This document shows, one piece after another, positions 44,351 through 56,207 of a stretch of 64,000 bases of DNA. The stretch covers positions 20,932,725 to 20,996,724 of the forward strand of contig NC_084706.1 in NCBI RefSeq assembly GCF_033807575.1, read 5' to 3'. The notes beneath the pieces are model-generated. The model saw only the letters and a program-made list of their open reading frames with translations. It was not told where the DNA came from and ran no database searches. Source of the DNA: Cydia pomonella (Eukaryota > Arthropoda > Insecta > Lepidoptera > Tortricidae). Both the position numbers and the translations under genes were made by a program. The stretch's first letter is position 1, and every line of letters begins with the position of its first letter.

Positions 44351-45015
44351 ACTAGCCTTTTCCCGCGACTTCGTCCGCATCTAAGAATTTATTTAACTAC
44401 TCTTTTAACCATTTAGTTCTCCACTAGTTAGGTACTAAGTTGTAACCTAAAAAAGTATCCTATTTTACAAGCTTTTATTTACTTTCACCTGACCGTTGTC
44501 TGTTTGTAATCAAATCTTGCAAGTTAAATTTGACCCACTTCCCGGTTTCCGATGAAACTGAAAATTTGCATACACATGTAAGTCGGGTGACAATGCAATG
44601 TTATTGTACCATCGAGATGATCTGATAATGGAGACAGGAGGTGGCCATAGGAACTCTGTGATAAAACAACGTAACCTAATTGTGTTTGGGGTTTTTAGAA
44701 TTGTCTCGATGAGTATTAGTTACTTGTGGAAAGAAAAGCACAGTCAGCGATAAAAGCTTGTACCAAAAATTATTTTTTTGCCAAAAACTTATTTCAGGTT
44801 ATAAACTATCAGCGTATCAAAAAACATATTGAATAAAAATCAACCGCGTTTTATTGCTTGTACGATTCACTATCGCTCTGAATTTGTGGTAGTAATTTAA
44901 TGAGTTTTTATCACTTGACGATGACCTGACATTTCATTGAAATCCGTTTGACCGTTTTGCGTGAACAAATTTAATATCCAGATATATAAACTTTCAAGTA
45001 TTTAGTAGGATACTA
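44351..45015 (+). repeat. Dispersed non-autonomous repeat
   Basis: Begins ACTAGCCTTTTCCCGCGACT (TCGTCCGC) and ends CGTTTTGCGTGAACAAATTT plus an AT-rich tail, the two ends I associate with a widespread lepidopteran LINE/SINE-like family. An internal block (44575-44800, with GGAGACAGGAGGTGGCCATA) recurs at 46575-46790. Confidence 0.6.
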
Positions 45016-45478
45016 AGTATTCGAACAGAAAAATGTCCTGTTTACCACATTATTTTCTTACTCTATACAGCCAAGTTTGAGTCAGGTTCTAAGTAGTAAG
45101 CTTAGCGACGCCGATCCGCCGATAGACCGATCAAGCCGATACAAGTCGGCTTTGACTCACTCACCTTATCAACAAGTGTGAGTTGGATATCACTATGAAA
45201 GTTGCGGTGACCGGGGCAAAGTTTCGTGTATACCGGATTGGGTGTTACTAGGTTATTTATGTACATTTATTACTAAATGTAAGTAGCTTTGTTGTTGTTG
45301 TTGTTTTAACTCTTTTTTGTTATACACTAATCTTTTCCCGCCCCTAAAACTTTTTATGTTTGGCCTGCTGGTTGACTGGTAGAGAATGCCAGATGGCGTT
45401 TAGTACGCCTTTTGTACTTTATTTCCTGTGAAATAGAGAATACAATGATAAATAGATAAATTAAGCAATGTACTTAAA
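45016..45478. other. Intergenic, no gene recognised
   Basis: Unassigned, with a short (GTT)n run near 45290. Confidence 0.35.
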
Positions 45479-45838
45479 ATGTGGAAAATAGTAGGAGAAT
45501 ATTAGGACACTTTTTCCCCTAGTAAAATGTATAGTGCTCGTGTAGTAGGAATAACCTAAAATTTTTGGAAATCCTCATAACCTAAACTTACAACAAGACA
45601 CATACGCCCTATTTTATTGATGTAAGTATGTCTTGTAATTTGGACGTGTATGGATATGAAATTAAAAATCGAAAATAGTAGGAAAAAATTGGAACACTTC
45701 GTTCCCCTACTCAATACTACTTGTGTCTCTGAGTTGAAATAACCTAAAATTTCTGGGAATTCTAAAAACACTGAGCTTACCACAATACACTCACGCTTAA
45801 TTTTATTGTTGTATGTTTTGTAATTTACACGTTGCAAT
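45479..45838 (+). repeat. Diverged tandem duplication, about 170-190 bases per unit
   Basis: AAAATAGTAGGA...CCCCTA...AATAACCTAAAATTT...TTTTATTG recurs in the same order in both halves (45479-45672 and 45672-45838), with many substitutions. An old head-to-tail duplication without a gene. Confidence 0.65.
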
Positions 45839-46574
45839 GTAAAAGCAAACGTTTTATGGTTCAAGTCTGCCAGCAGGGCAGTCTCTTCGACTCTCCCTAG
45901 ACTGTACGAAATTGCCATTAGTTAATTTCCTATTAGGCCAAGCAACAAGAAGGTATAGAGTTTTTGACTCCGTAACTTTCTTTGGACTATTAGTTAGAAG
46001 GTGAACATATCAAAAGTCCCCGGCCGTAGCCCTTTAGCCGAGGGAGAGAGGGGGGTTTGAGGGACCTTCTTGGTTTTTAACTAATATTCTTGGAAACTTT
46101 GCGTCTTAGCGACATGACTATTACATAAATCCAAAGCTGATTAAAATTGCTACAAGTTTAATTTCGTATTTTTGTTCAATATCTTGAGTAGTGTTCGAGA
46201 TATCTGTGTGTGTATTCTCTTGAAAAATAAACTTTCTATTCACTTATGACGTAATTCATAAACGTTTATCAAATTTAACAAACCGTTAATAATCGCTGGT
46301 CCCTCCATCATTTTGACATTTCTGTTTGTTATAAAGACACAAAATTTAATAGAGCTTTGTAAGTATTGTGAAGTGGGGTTAGTCATGCGTTTGATGACTT
46401 ATGGCTCGCACTGAGGTTTATCGATCTGAAACCTCAGCTGACTTTAGAGGGTCAATGCTTTACCTCATCGATATTTGCATGCGATTTGCGTTATAATGCG
46501 GCATTTGATCTATCGATTCAATTCGGTGCACATACTTAGCCGGCCATTATCAAAAATCACATATAATTATCGAT
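45839..46574. other. Intergenic, no gene recognised
   Basis: Unassigned. One purine-rich stretch with GAGGGAGAGAGGGGGGTTTG near 46039. Confidence 0.35.
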
Positions 46575-46790
46575 GAGGTGAGGGTGGCAATGCAATATTA
46601 TGGTAATCGAGCTTATCTGATGATGGAGACAGGAGGTGGCCATACGAACTCTGTGATAAAACAACGCAACTAAAGAATTGTCTCGATGAGTACAAGTACC
46701 CTGTTGTAAGAAAATTACAGTCAGCGATAAAACCTTGTATAAAAAATGTAATTTTTGACAAAGAACTTATTTGTTTTAGCCATTTCGGGA
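46575..46790 (+). repeat. Second copy of the block in 44575-44800
   Basis: Shares GGAGACAGGAGGTGGCCATA, CTCTGTGATAAAACAACG, ATTGTCTCGATGAGTA and CAGTCAGCGATAAAA in the same order. Confidence 0.75.
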
Positions 46791-47449
46791 GTTTTAAAAT
46801 AAGTTTACTTATTTTCATGAAAGGAAATAAAACGCCAGCTATAAATAGCCGATTTTTCTAATCTTAAAAAATAACAAAACTCGTAATTTGCTGAAGACCC
46901 ACATAACATAGTCATTAGTGTGAAAGGGTATCAATTTCAGCTTCTCAAATTTTCCACGACCTAAACATATCAGCCCGCCGGGTTTCACAAAAATCTGTTT
47001 ATTTACAGTTTGACTAACAGTGCTAAATCTTGCCTTACAGTTTTCTTAACTCCCTCTTTCGAGGGCATATTCGTGATAGTCTGATAGACTTTAACAAAAT
47101 AGTAAGTAAAATAACCGATTTGACAAAGTAGGTGTGTCATTCTGCCATTATTAAATGTTCTTCATCAGCAGTTCTACTTCGTCACGTCGCTTTCAAAGAG
47201 GAAGTTCACGAGTTTTTATAAACAGTACCCAAGTCACTGTAGATGAGTGTCATGTCTGAAGAGTTCTCTCAATTTCTCCAGGATTTTGACATTAGATTTT
47301 GTGATGACAATCAGAGAATAGATGAAGTATACTCCTTCAAATAACATTGAGAGAATTTCCTAAATATGCCCAGCCGTCTTTGTAAATAAAGTCAGAGAAA
47401 TGCGCACCTACATTCGTAAATCCCGGGGAATTAAAGCCCACCTCCTTCG
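46791..47449. other. Intergenic, no gene recognised
   Basis: Unassigned. Confidence 0.35.
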
Positions 47450-47636
47450 GGTAATTCCACGAGACTATATCGTCAATTACCAATTCTTACGTGTGTTCTT
47501 ACATTAATTAAGCAAATTTATGTGTCTGTATGTCTGGTGTAGCCCTACAGGTTTCTGGATAGGTACTTAAATTTTCTTAATTAATGTAAGAACACACGAA
47601 AAAATTGGTAACTGATGTTACAGTCCCGTGGAGCTC
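47450..47636. mobile_element. MITE with TCCACGAGACT ends
   Basis: CACGAGACTATATCGTCAAT and TACCAATTCTTACGTGTGTT at the left are mirrored by GTGTGTTCTTACATTAATTAAG inverses and ACAGTCCCGTGG at the right. The inner arms meet at CATTAATTAAG and CTTAATTAATG. About 187 bases. Confidence 0.8.
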
Positions 47637-48054
47637 CCTAGTCGAGCTTTTGGAGTCAGAGCTTTAAATAGCGATTTACATTCCTGCAGAATTTTGACAG
47701 TGAATCAATTGAACGTTACATGTAGTGTTAATTCCACCACATGTATCGGCGTAGGAGTAATAGTTTATGTTATTGAACGAAAATGTGAAAACGGTAAGCT
47801 CCCAACCATTCGATTACTCATCCAAGGAAAATATTGTTTAAATTCTTGGAGCAAAACCGAGTTGAAAAATTGGCGAATGTATTTACGTTTAGGTGTTTAT
47901 GGGAATGATTCATTGTAAGTAATTAAGTCGTTCACATTTTAATGAACTTTGTGTACGTGTCTTTGACCGAAGGATACAACGGGTAATGTTTGAACCTTTT
48001 TATATAACACTACCGAGCTAAACAAATTATAACGCATGCTCCAAAAATGCAACA
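47637..48054. other. Intergenic, with one unsupported open frame
   Basis: 47628-47918 (+) is open for 96 codons, but it begins inside the MITE at 47450 and shows no domain or splice context, so I do not call it a gene. Confidence 0.35.
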
Positions 48055-48310
48055 TACAGGTTGATTTTGACAATACTCTGTGGGGTGAATATATAGGTCA
48101 TATTTAACAACTTTGAAGCCAACCGTGAAATCACAAAAAAAAATCTACTATCTTGTACTTTTCGGTGAATCACATGTCAAAGCTTTCTATCGAACAACTG
48201 ATTGTTTTTCGCGATTTCGGGTTTGGTCTCATAGTAATAGTTGTTCAGTATGACCTACATATCCTACCTTTAGAGTACCTTTGTTCAGACATAACAAAAA
48301 CACCCTGTAT
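48055..48310. mobile_element. MITE, TACAGG...CCTGTA family, small copy
   Basis: TACAGGTTGATTTTGAC with GTGAATATATAGGTCATATT at the left pairs with AGTATGACCTACATATCC and ACACCCTGTA at the right. A longer member with a SINE inside is at 56650-57248. Confidence 0.75.
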
Positions 48311-48339
48311 AAATACGTATTTACGTCGCCTTTACCTTT

Positions 48340-48538
48340 GCGTTACCTTTTTTCAGATTTTTGTTCATATCTTGAATATCTGTACAAATAGCATTATAAT
48401 TACTTCGGACAAAAGTTTTAATATAAACATTACCAAATTTGTAGGGAATTTTATGGTAAAACTCTTGTCCGAAGTGATTATAATGCTATTCATAAAAATA
48501 TTGGAGATATGAGCAAAAATTTGAAAAAAAGGTACCTT
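48340..48538. mobile_element. MITE with GGTACC-proximal CCTTTTTTCAGATTTTTG ends
   Basis: AAATAGCATTATAATTACTT and CGGACAAAAGTTTTA at the left are mirrored by TAAAACTCTTGTCCGAAG and TGATTATAATGCTATT at the right. Outer arms ACCTTTTTTCAGATTTTTGT and its inverse. It lies 30 bases after the previous MITE. Confidence 0.85.
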
Positions 48539-48540
48539 AC

Positions 48541-48570
48541 CCCCCCCCCCCCCCACACACACACACACAC
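48541..48570. repeat. Poly-C run followed by (CA)n
   Basis: About 14 to 15 C followed by eight to nine CA repeats. The C run and the CA run directly follow the preceding MITE. Confidence 0.85.
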
Positions 48571-48704
48571 ATTCAGCACACCCCCCACCCTCGAGGACAG
48601 TTAGTATGTTTATCTAGAGACCACAAGGTATAAGTATACCAATTTTCAAAACTACACGAAATATTTCCCCTGATTGTCCATATTCGGGTTAATTTCCTTA
48701 AGCT

Positions 48705-48800
48705 AAAACTGCAGGACGTTAGCCGCGTAAGCTTCGACATCGACAACGGTTCGATTCCAGCGTCGGCCACCGATGGACTTGGTCACTTTTTCTTTAGTAC
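48705..48800 (+). repeat. tRNA-like SINE head fragment
   Basis: CGGTTCGATTCCAGCGTCGG contains a perfect B box (GGTTCGATTCC), and TTAGCCGCGTAAGC lies upstream in A-box position. The acceptor stem does not pair, so it is not a tRNA gene. Confidence 0.5.
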
Positions 48801-49370
48801 TTAGGTATATGTCATCTACTTCAGTTTAAAATTGTAATAGTATATTGTGTATTTTTTTTTTCAGAACAAGTGTTGTTTTATGCCCGAAGCCGAAGGAAGT
48901 TCTTGTACCGTCTGTGGCACACACAATGTTTTTCATCACACTTGTGAGGAAAAAACTACATTTTAAGCGAAATAATTTCAAACATTCGGCAGCCATATTA
49001 TCATTTTTGACAGGTTAGGCATCGAAGGCACAGTCCTACCCGGCATTCAGCCACGATTGAAAATTGTGTCAAAAATAAACGGCTATTAAATTAATCAAAT
49101 TAAATATGAATATATATATATATAAATACACAAAAACTAAATTATAAACGTCAGTATTTTAAAAGTAAAACGCATTTACATAATACCTACTTGAAATAAA
49201 CATGCCCAATATGTCCATGGGTGTAATCAAATTTAAAAAAAAAACTCATTCAATCTCTGACACTGTTTACGAGTAACTGTGATAAAAAGACTAAAATTGA
49301 ACGGAAATGTAGAGTAGGTAATGATCAATTAAGTAACTTACTATTAACATCGGTTACTAAGTGGACGCAT

Positions 49371-49467
49371 GGTGTCATTCACGACGACGCGTGCCTTGAC
49401 TCGTGTTGTCATGTCAATAAAGGTTAGATTTGACTAATCTGCGCGTCATCGTGGACGACACGAACTA
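49371..49467. mobile_element. MITE, TGTCATTCACGACGACGC family, second full copy
   Basis: GGTGTCATTCACGACGACGC to GCGCGTCATCGTGGACGACA. Close along its full length to 19330-19427. Confidence 0.8.
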
Positions 49468-49987
49468 AGTATACTATTAAGATTTTAAAATAAATTAGTC
49501 TATTGATATTGATGTGATACGATCGCTCTTACTGCTGCGCGAGGAGTATTGCGCCCACCAATAAGTGCGAGCGAGATGCACTGCGAATTGTGTCAAGGTC
49601 GTACTATAATAAAATAAAAATATCAACACTTTACCAAATTGTAAAATGCGAATACGTCTCGTCGCGAGAACGCGTGCCCGGCAACCGTTATCTTGCACAC
49701 AATCTTCATTCACAGAACAAATCTTCAATGACCTTAAAGTTATCGGGCAAATTAATGGAATTTTTAAAAGTATTTTTACAAAGCAATTAGTGTTTCGTTT
49801 TATGAATCCGTTTTGTTTAACGAATTGTATTCGACCAATTATCTCCAGTGCGGGTAAAGTTGGTAAAGAAATTGTGGGGTGATTATCTACATAGAAGGTT
49901 CTTAGTTTTGCACCTAATACTAATTAATAATATTGTTGTTTAAGCGTACCAATGCAAGGTCGCGAGTTGAAATTGAAACCCGGGTCG
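49468..49987. other. Intergenic, no gene recognised
   Basis: Unassigned. The small open frames here show no domain. Confidence 0.35.
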
Positions 49988-50128
49988 TACAGTCGCCATC
50001 AGATATATCGGAGTGGTGCCGAGGTGCTCAATAATATCTGAACACGCACTCTAACTCCTTGACAATAGAAGCATGTTCAGATATTTATAAGCACCTTGGC
50101 CTCTCCGATATATTTGATGGTGACTGCA
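49988..50128. mobile_element. MITE, CAGATATATC family, second copy
   Basis: TACAGTCGCCATCAGATATA to TATATTTGATGGTGACTGCA, with the inner pair CTGAACACGC and GCATGTTCAG. Confidence 0.8.
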
Positions 50129-50214
50129 ACAATGAGTTTTTCGGAATTTATGTATGTAGCTACAATAAATAATATATCATTTGATATTTATTAGTCGTTT
50201 CCGATAAAGAAAAT

Positions 50215-50395
50215 CATTGTGAGATTCTTGAGGGAACCAGACTAATCCAATTAACGCCTAGTTTACTCTGGAAGGTCAGATGACAGTCGCTTTCGTAAAA
50301 ACTAGTGCCTTAGCCAATTCTTAGGATTAGTTGCCAAGCGGGCCACAGACTCCCAAAAGCCGGGACAACCCCAGGGAAGATGATGATTTAAGTGT
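50215..50395 (+). repeat. 5'-truncated SINE copy
   Basis: Contains CTCTGGAAGGTCAGATGACA, GTCGCTTTCGTAAAAACTAG and GGATTAGTTGCCAAGCGG in the order of the 3' half of the SINE at 56803-57127, ending GGGACAACCCCAGGGAAGAT. The tRNA head is missing. Confidence 0.75.
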
Positions 50396-50417
50396 CAACA
50401 CAAATAGACTATCAATT

Positions 50418-50500
50418 TTTGGGTTCCGTACCAAAAAGGTACAAAAGGAACCCTTATGGTACGACTCTGTCCGTCCATCCGTCTGTCACATCTCGTGAAT
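50418..50500 (-). repeat. Dispersed repeat, 3'-end fragment
   Basis: GGGTTCCGTACCAAAAAGGT to CTCTGTCCGTCCATCCGTCT, the inverse of the 3' end of the repeat at 20147-20562. Confidence 0.75.
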
Positions 50501-51232
50501 ATTTTGTTTGTATTACAAAACCAAGTGAAAAAAATGTCAAAAATAAAAATCAGCCCAAACAACAGGGAATAGGAGAATGAGGTTCATCTTCTAAGATTTT
50601 CCCTCTCGTCACTCTAACACTGGTCAGTTTGAAATTTGAAATCGAATAAAAGTATCTCAACATTTCTTAATTTTTAGTGTTCCGTACAAAACTTTGTTCA
50701 CGGAACACTTAGTTTAAAGAAGATCCTGTACAACATGATAACTGATAAAGCACCGATTATTCAATTATTTTATCTTATAATTTATTAAATACAAGTTTAG
50801 AGCGATTGGAACGTATCGCAATGTTGCGTCACATTACTTATTCAAGTAATTTTTAAATCAAACTTAATGTTTGCTTAGTGACAGAACGCTCTTTGGACTT
50901 CCACTACCAGTGTGTGTAATACAGATAGTCTTTATTTGATAGTATGTACCGTAACGCAGTGAGTCACAAGTTGTCGTGTGTCGTGTACAAAGTTGACGAA
51001 CATACTTGTCTAATTTTAGAACGCGTGATAAGATGTTCAACACACGTCCAAACCTGTTGTGAACATACGGTTAATTTTAGACGATAACGTGTCTCCTCTC
51101 CTCATACTCGTATGACTGTTACTCGTACCACCTCGTACTTGCATCATTTGTTTTTCATCAAATCATAATTCATCTGGAGCGATACCTTCAGAGTTCACAA
51201 TTTCTTAAGTTTTGATATTGTTATTTTGCGGG

Positions 51233-51327
51233 CTTGAATTCGAACTAACATTTTGATATCGAAATGATGTCATTTTGTTATTTGGGGCGAATGAAAATTA
51301 CATCAAAATGTAAGTTCGAATTGGCCT
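51233..51327. mobile_element. Small palindromic element, GAATTCGAAC ends
   Basis: GAATTCGAACTAACATTTTG at the left is mirrored by CATCAAAATGTAAGTTCGAA at the right. Similar words occur near 32370-32410. Confidence 0.65.
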
Positions 51328-51531
51328 CCATGATGACACGACTCGCAGTGCATTGTTAAAAATTCTTCAAACAACATTGAACTATTGATCGTTTACTATT
51401 ATGACGATATTAAATATCAGTATTATTATCATAACTTATGTAATTATTTTTTTATTAAAAGCTTGCTTATTTTATATTTATTTACTATTGGGAGAGTAGC
51501 CATCACAGTTACTATTTCATTGTATATAGGG

Positions 51532-52022
51532 GACCGCGGCCGGCATAACGTCCCACTTTGTCGCTTACCATAAGGACGCTTTGACAGGTTATCCGTATAG
51601 AGATACAAGCAAATCTCGTCCTAATGGTAAGCTTCTTCTTCAACTTCAACTTCAACATTTTTTCACACTTTTACACGTCAACATGGAATTTACATACAAG
51701 CAAAAACAAGCACATCAACAATTATAAAATACAATTAATTGAAAATATTAATGCAAACTAAAGTATTACTGTTTAAAGTAAAAGTAAGTAAAGTATTATT
51801 ATTACTTAGAGATATATAAAGTTTCTAAATGACAAACTGATACAAAAAAAAACTAAAATTATTTAGTGGTGTAAATATCTCTAAATGTCAGAACTATCCT
51901 AAGAAATGTATAGAGTCGCTAAGAGTCAAAATTCTGTATAATTAAAACATTAATTAAGATAAAAGAAACATACGAGAACCAAAGCGATACGAGTAGAGTG
52001 GGACGTTGTGCCGGCCGCGGTC
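51532..52022. mobile_element. MITE with GC-rich ends GACCGCGGCCGGCA
   Basis: GACCGCGGCCGGCATAACGT plus CCCACT (51532-51557) is mirrored by 51997-52022 with one mismatch. Next to the left end TTTGTCGCTTACCATAAGGA resembles the element at 29404-29496. The AT-rich middle shows no gene. About 490 bases. Confidence 0.8.
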
Positions 52023-52254
52023 GCAGGTGTTTTGTTATAATGTCAGACTTAATTTTCCCGCACAACAAATAGGTGACCGTGAAAGAAAACATGTCAAATA
52101 AAGCGACAATTATAAGTATGGTATAACGAGATTGGAAAGAGAGACAAGTTTTTTTTTATAGTGGAGGAGGCAAACGAGCAGACGGATCACCTGATGGATC
52201 ACCTGAAGATTCAAAATTCTTTTCGTTGTCTTGTTTCTGACCACTCCGTCACGT

Positions 52255-52400
52255 TTTTATTTGTGTCTTCTATCAAATAAATAAAAAAGTTGAGCGCTGC
52301 AAGCTGTAGATTATAATTTACATTAGAAAAATAAAAAATAAATCATCTCACAAAAAAGCTCCACTCCACACAAACAGCAAGACATCGAATATAATTTTGA
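52255..52400 (+). repeat. Dispersed repeat related to 1-160
   Basis: Shares TCAAATAAATAAAAAAG, AAATCATCTCA and CAAAAAAGCTCCACTC in order with the window start. Confidence 0.5.
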
Positions 52401-52499
52401 CCCACACGTTCGAATATTTAGTTCCAAATTAGCTATAAACTTTTCTAGCACACCGGAGGCCAATTCTGTTTTAATTTTGATATGTTTTTCATCTTATTA

Positions 52500-52680
52500 C
52501 GATACGCCGTGTTTTTTGCCGGTCCCATATTGGGATAACCTCCTATAAGGAGGGACTTAAATCTTCTCAGGTCAAAGGTGCAGGATTAGAGCCGACGTGG
52601 CTTTATTTGACGTTCATAAGCGCATTGTAATTTTATAATATGCCTACTTGGCAAATAAACTGTCTTTATCTTTATCGTCC
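52500..52680 (+). repeat. LINE/SINE tail with (TTTATC)n end
   Basis: TTATAATATGCCTACTTGGC, then AAATAAACTGTCTTTATC and TTTATC. The short repeat tail is typical of target-primed insertions. Confidence 0.55.
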
Positions 52681-53081
52681 TTGAGTCCACGTGCGCTGAT
52701 GCACCGCTAACGCTGATTGATCCTCATCAAATCAGGAGCTGTCTCATAAGGCATCTCCCTCGCAGCACGTGACGTGCCTGATGATACGACTTAAGGTTAA
52801 GGTCATTAATTGTATGTAAAAATACGCAAGTATAACGGGTTGGCACTGATTGACTAGCACGTTATCTAAGTAATATTTTTATTTTAGTAAAAAGTAATTT
52901 GTTTAATCCATAACCATCATCCAAATCCACAGCGCAGGCTTCGCCAAAATCATAGATACAAAACAGAATCCGCAACAAACTTCGTCCAATTTACATAAGT
53001 GATAATCCGCCACAGGCTTGGTCATAAATGTAGGTTAAAATCCGCAACAAGCTTTGTTCAAAAACTACCTACGCCTCCCCG

Positions 53082-53358
53082 TTAATCCCCGAGACGACAC
53101 GTACCCGGCGCAAAAGTTCCAAAAATACTGGCCGCATTACTGCGCTGTACCGCCAATGATATTTGCTGGACCAGGTATGAGCCAGAACGGGGACCCAAAC
53201 CTCGCTCTCTTAACCGCCGCCCCAGATTTTTAATAAAGGTTTTCGCCTCAGAACACCAGGGTCCACCAGTTTCCACCGCAACCGGGACAAAGTCGTAAAC
53301 TGGTTCCAAGTTCGAGTATTTGGAATGCTTGAGCTTTGCTGCACCCTCCGCCTTGTTT
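53082..53358 (-). pseudogene. 3' end of the endonuclease-type retroelement (fragment 4)
   Basis: The reading frame is open from about 53358 to the stop at 53082. It starts with NKAEGAAKLKHSKYSNLEPV, then YDFVPVAVETGGPWCSEA, LGRRLRERGLGPRSGSYLVQ, QISLAVQRSNAASIFGTF and a stop. This aligns with residues about 358-440 of the 11129 copy. The upstream break near 53358 is the 5' truncation. Its tail (APGTCRLGD) resembles fragment 3. Confidence 0.8.
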
Positions 53359-55794
53359 TAATTAAACTCAAGGACATCATCATCAAAATAAGATCAAAAC
53401 GTTATGAAACTGTTAGAACAGAATCGGCCTTTTAGAGTCGATGGCTGGCGGCACCGTTGTATGACGTCATAATGACTCGCACAAACTTCTACACTAGGTA
53501 CACTGTGTGTCAAGGACTCCGCTTTCGCCTAAGACATAAGCTGCAGCGGATAGCTGACTTTCAGAAAATTAATTTATTTTTAGGGCTGGCTGACAAGTTT
53601 CGCAGGTTTGGACGCAGCTACGAGTATATACAGAGATGTGTTAAAGTTGTATCAATTTGAGATATTATCCCCGTGAGGCTTTGTGCATAAATAGTGCTAA
53701 TTCAAAACTTTATTTTATTTGATTAAATGATTGTAGGTAAATTGAAAAACAAAACAATTGCTTTCGGAACAAGGAAATTAAAATAATTAATCTTTGAAAC
53801 TAAAATAGTGATATTAAATTTGTAATATTAATGACATAATAATGACATATGTAAATACTCATTATAAATAGGTGTAATTAGGTGACTACTCCCAATAGTC
53901 ACAATATTGCAATAACATTTGATTGAAAAATATATTTAAAAAATGTGTAGTATCTAATCTAAGTAGGTAAAAAAACCCATCTTAACGGAACAGCTTAAAA
54001 ATACTCAGATTGTTGATTTGGCGTAAGAAATAATGTTTATGCACGTCAAACCATTTCTAATGGCCAATTAAATTAATTAGACTATTTTTTTCGGGATCTG
54101 GACTATTTTAGGCCTCAGAGGTAGCACAGCCTTTCAAATAGATTAGATTGTCTATAAGTAGGTGCCAATAATAAATAGAAACCAGAAGAGCTTTCAGTAA
54201 GTAGGCACTAAATAAAAAAACATTCAAAAATATATTAGTGTCATTAGAAATACGCGAAAATCCACCTGTAATTAAGAACAAAACAATAGAAGGGTTAATT
54301 CACTAATTATGCCAATAACCGTGCCACTTAACTAATTAACCGGGTGTCCGTATCTTAATTTTGCTTTGACTGATGATCTAATGACCGTATTTATCAAAAG
54401 CTTTATTTACATTTTAATTAAGGTAAACGACTACCTGTAAATGACATGTATTGTCAGTTATAGTGGAATTAAGATATCTATTTAGTACCTATAATTAGGA
54501 TTAGTACAACCTTAGGTCGCTTACCTTAGGTCTATTATTGGGACAGTGGAGATCATAGGGACATTTACGTTACCGATAAGTTTATAGCACCAATTATGTA
54601 CATAGTGTTTTACTATTGTTATTATTTAGTAAGAGTTTTATGAATATTTATCGATGGGCAGTCAATTTGTTGACTAGTTTACTTATTTCAATAATAATAC
54701 TAAGTCATTGAAATATTTTAAGATAACTAAATGTTACATTCCAATCACCACAGAATGCCAGCGTAAATTCATTGTCAATGTCCTGGATAATATTATATAG
54801 GGTCAGCTATATAATATTATCAACAACTACAACAGCTACAACTGCAAACTGCTGACAACGCAACGCGACCACCCAACGGACCCCATTCCTCAGGCAGCGA
54901 GGATCGAAACTCAGCCTATTTGGCCGTAAAAGACGCTCGCTCGATTAACATCATAGATACTTACATTTTTGCTCTGAGATTTTTATTTTAAATTTCATTT
55001 AAAACTGAAAATTTGTACTTTAAAATCGTATTTTTAATTAAATTGGATTTAATTTTGGTTTTATATTTAATTTTCACAAAATAACCGAATAAATGTATTA
55101 AAAGTTATTCTCTAAGAACTAAAAATAGACATTGTATGCAGCAATCCATGTGGCAAAAATAATGCACAGTATTGCTGTCGCAATTACAACGTAACCTCGC
55201 GCTATGTTTGCTACAGTCTTACTTTTAAAATTACCTAGTTTACTCTGTGATTATTTATTTTTGCACCTCAATCCTCATTGACGTTACAGTTTTATTGCGT
55301 TTACATATCGCGAGTTCATGTCTAGTTTACCATGAACCATGGCGTAATTTTCTAACCACGACTACAAATGCGTCAAAATGACGTAGGTAAGTCAATTTTT
55401 TTTTAAATAATAAAATGGTAAATTGTGCAATAAGGGAAGTATGGCCAAAATTGCTAACGAGAGTCAGTAGAAACCCTCAGCCCGGTGAGAAGAGGGTTTC
55501 TATGACTAGAGCTTACAATTTTAATTCCGGCCTTATTACAACGTTTTTCGTCACACTGGTGAAGAAAACAAAAAGATTTAAGGGAAATAAATGTTAGTTA
55601 TAAAAAAAATACCGATATCGCCCGCCATTTTGTTTATTGTTTGACGTAGATGATGTTAATGTAACTTGCATTTGAATAAACATTTGCCTTTTTTAAAACC
55701 TACTTGTAGTATGACTTAGAATAAAAGGTACTTAAAAAATCCATAACTCCTTAGGTTAAATAAAAATAACTGCTATTACCGCGTGAAATACCAC
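53359..55794. other. Intergenic, no gene recognised
   Basis: AT-rich. One dispersed piece with ACGTTTTTCGTCACACTGGT is at 55537-55590. No exon is supported. Confidence 0.4.
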
Positions 55795-55985
55795 GATTAT
55801 GAACAATAATCATCATCCTCCTAGCGTTATGCGGACCGATTTTGCCAACATCAATAATTGGCACAGACACTAGTTTTTACGAAAGTGACTGTGATATGAC
55901 TTTCCAACCCAGAGGCGAAACTAGGTCTCATTGGGATTTAGGATTAGTCCATCCGGGCCGGAAAAAGCGGCTGGTAAACATAAAA
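55795..55985 (-). repeat. 5'-truncated SINE copy
   Basis: On the minus strand it carries AGTCATATCACAGTCACTTT (CGTAAAAACTAG) and the 3' part of the SINE at 56803-57127. The head is missing. Confidence 0.65.
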
Positions 55986-56039
55986 TTACGAGTATGTTAT
56001 AACTTATAATGGAATGCAAGAGGATATTAGAAAGAGAGA

Positions 56040-56207
56040 TGCCTGAGAGTACTATACCGTTATGAATTCCTGTGTCTTAGCTGCTCATGTGTTATTGCTT
56101 TATAATGTTAATGCTTTATGTTGTTAATGTGTTCCAATTTGTGCCGCTTTGGCTTTAGCTGTAAGGTGCAATTTGTTATTTGAAATAAATAAAATAAATA
56201 AATAAAT
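56040..56207 (+). repeat. LINE/SINE-like tail ending in (AATA)n
   Basis: Ends TTGTTATTTGAAATAAATAA followed by four or more AATA units. The body does not code. Confidence 0.45.

Noticed and set aside
47628..47918. 96-codon open frame as a gene
   Set aside because: Its start lies inside a MITE end, and no splice site, domain or repeat-family protein match is visible.
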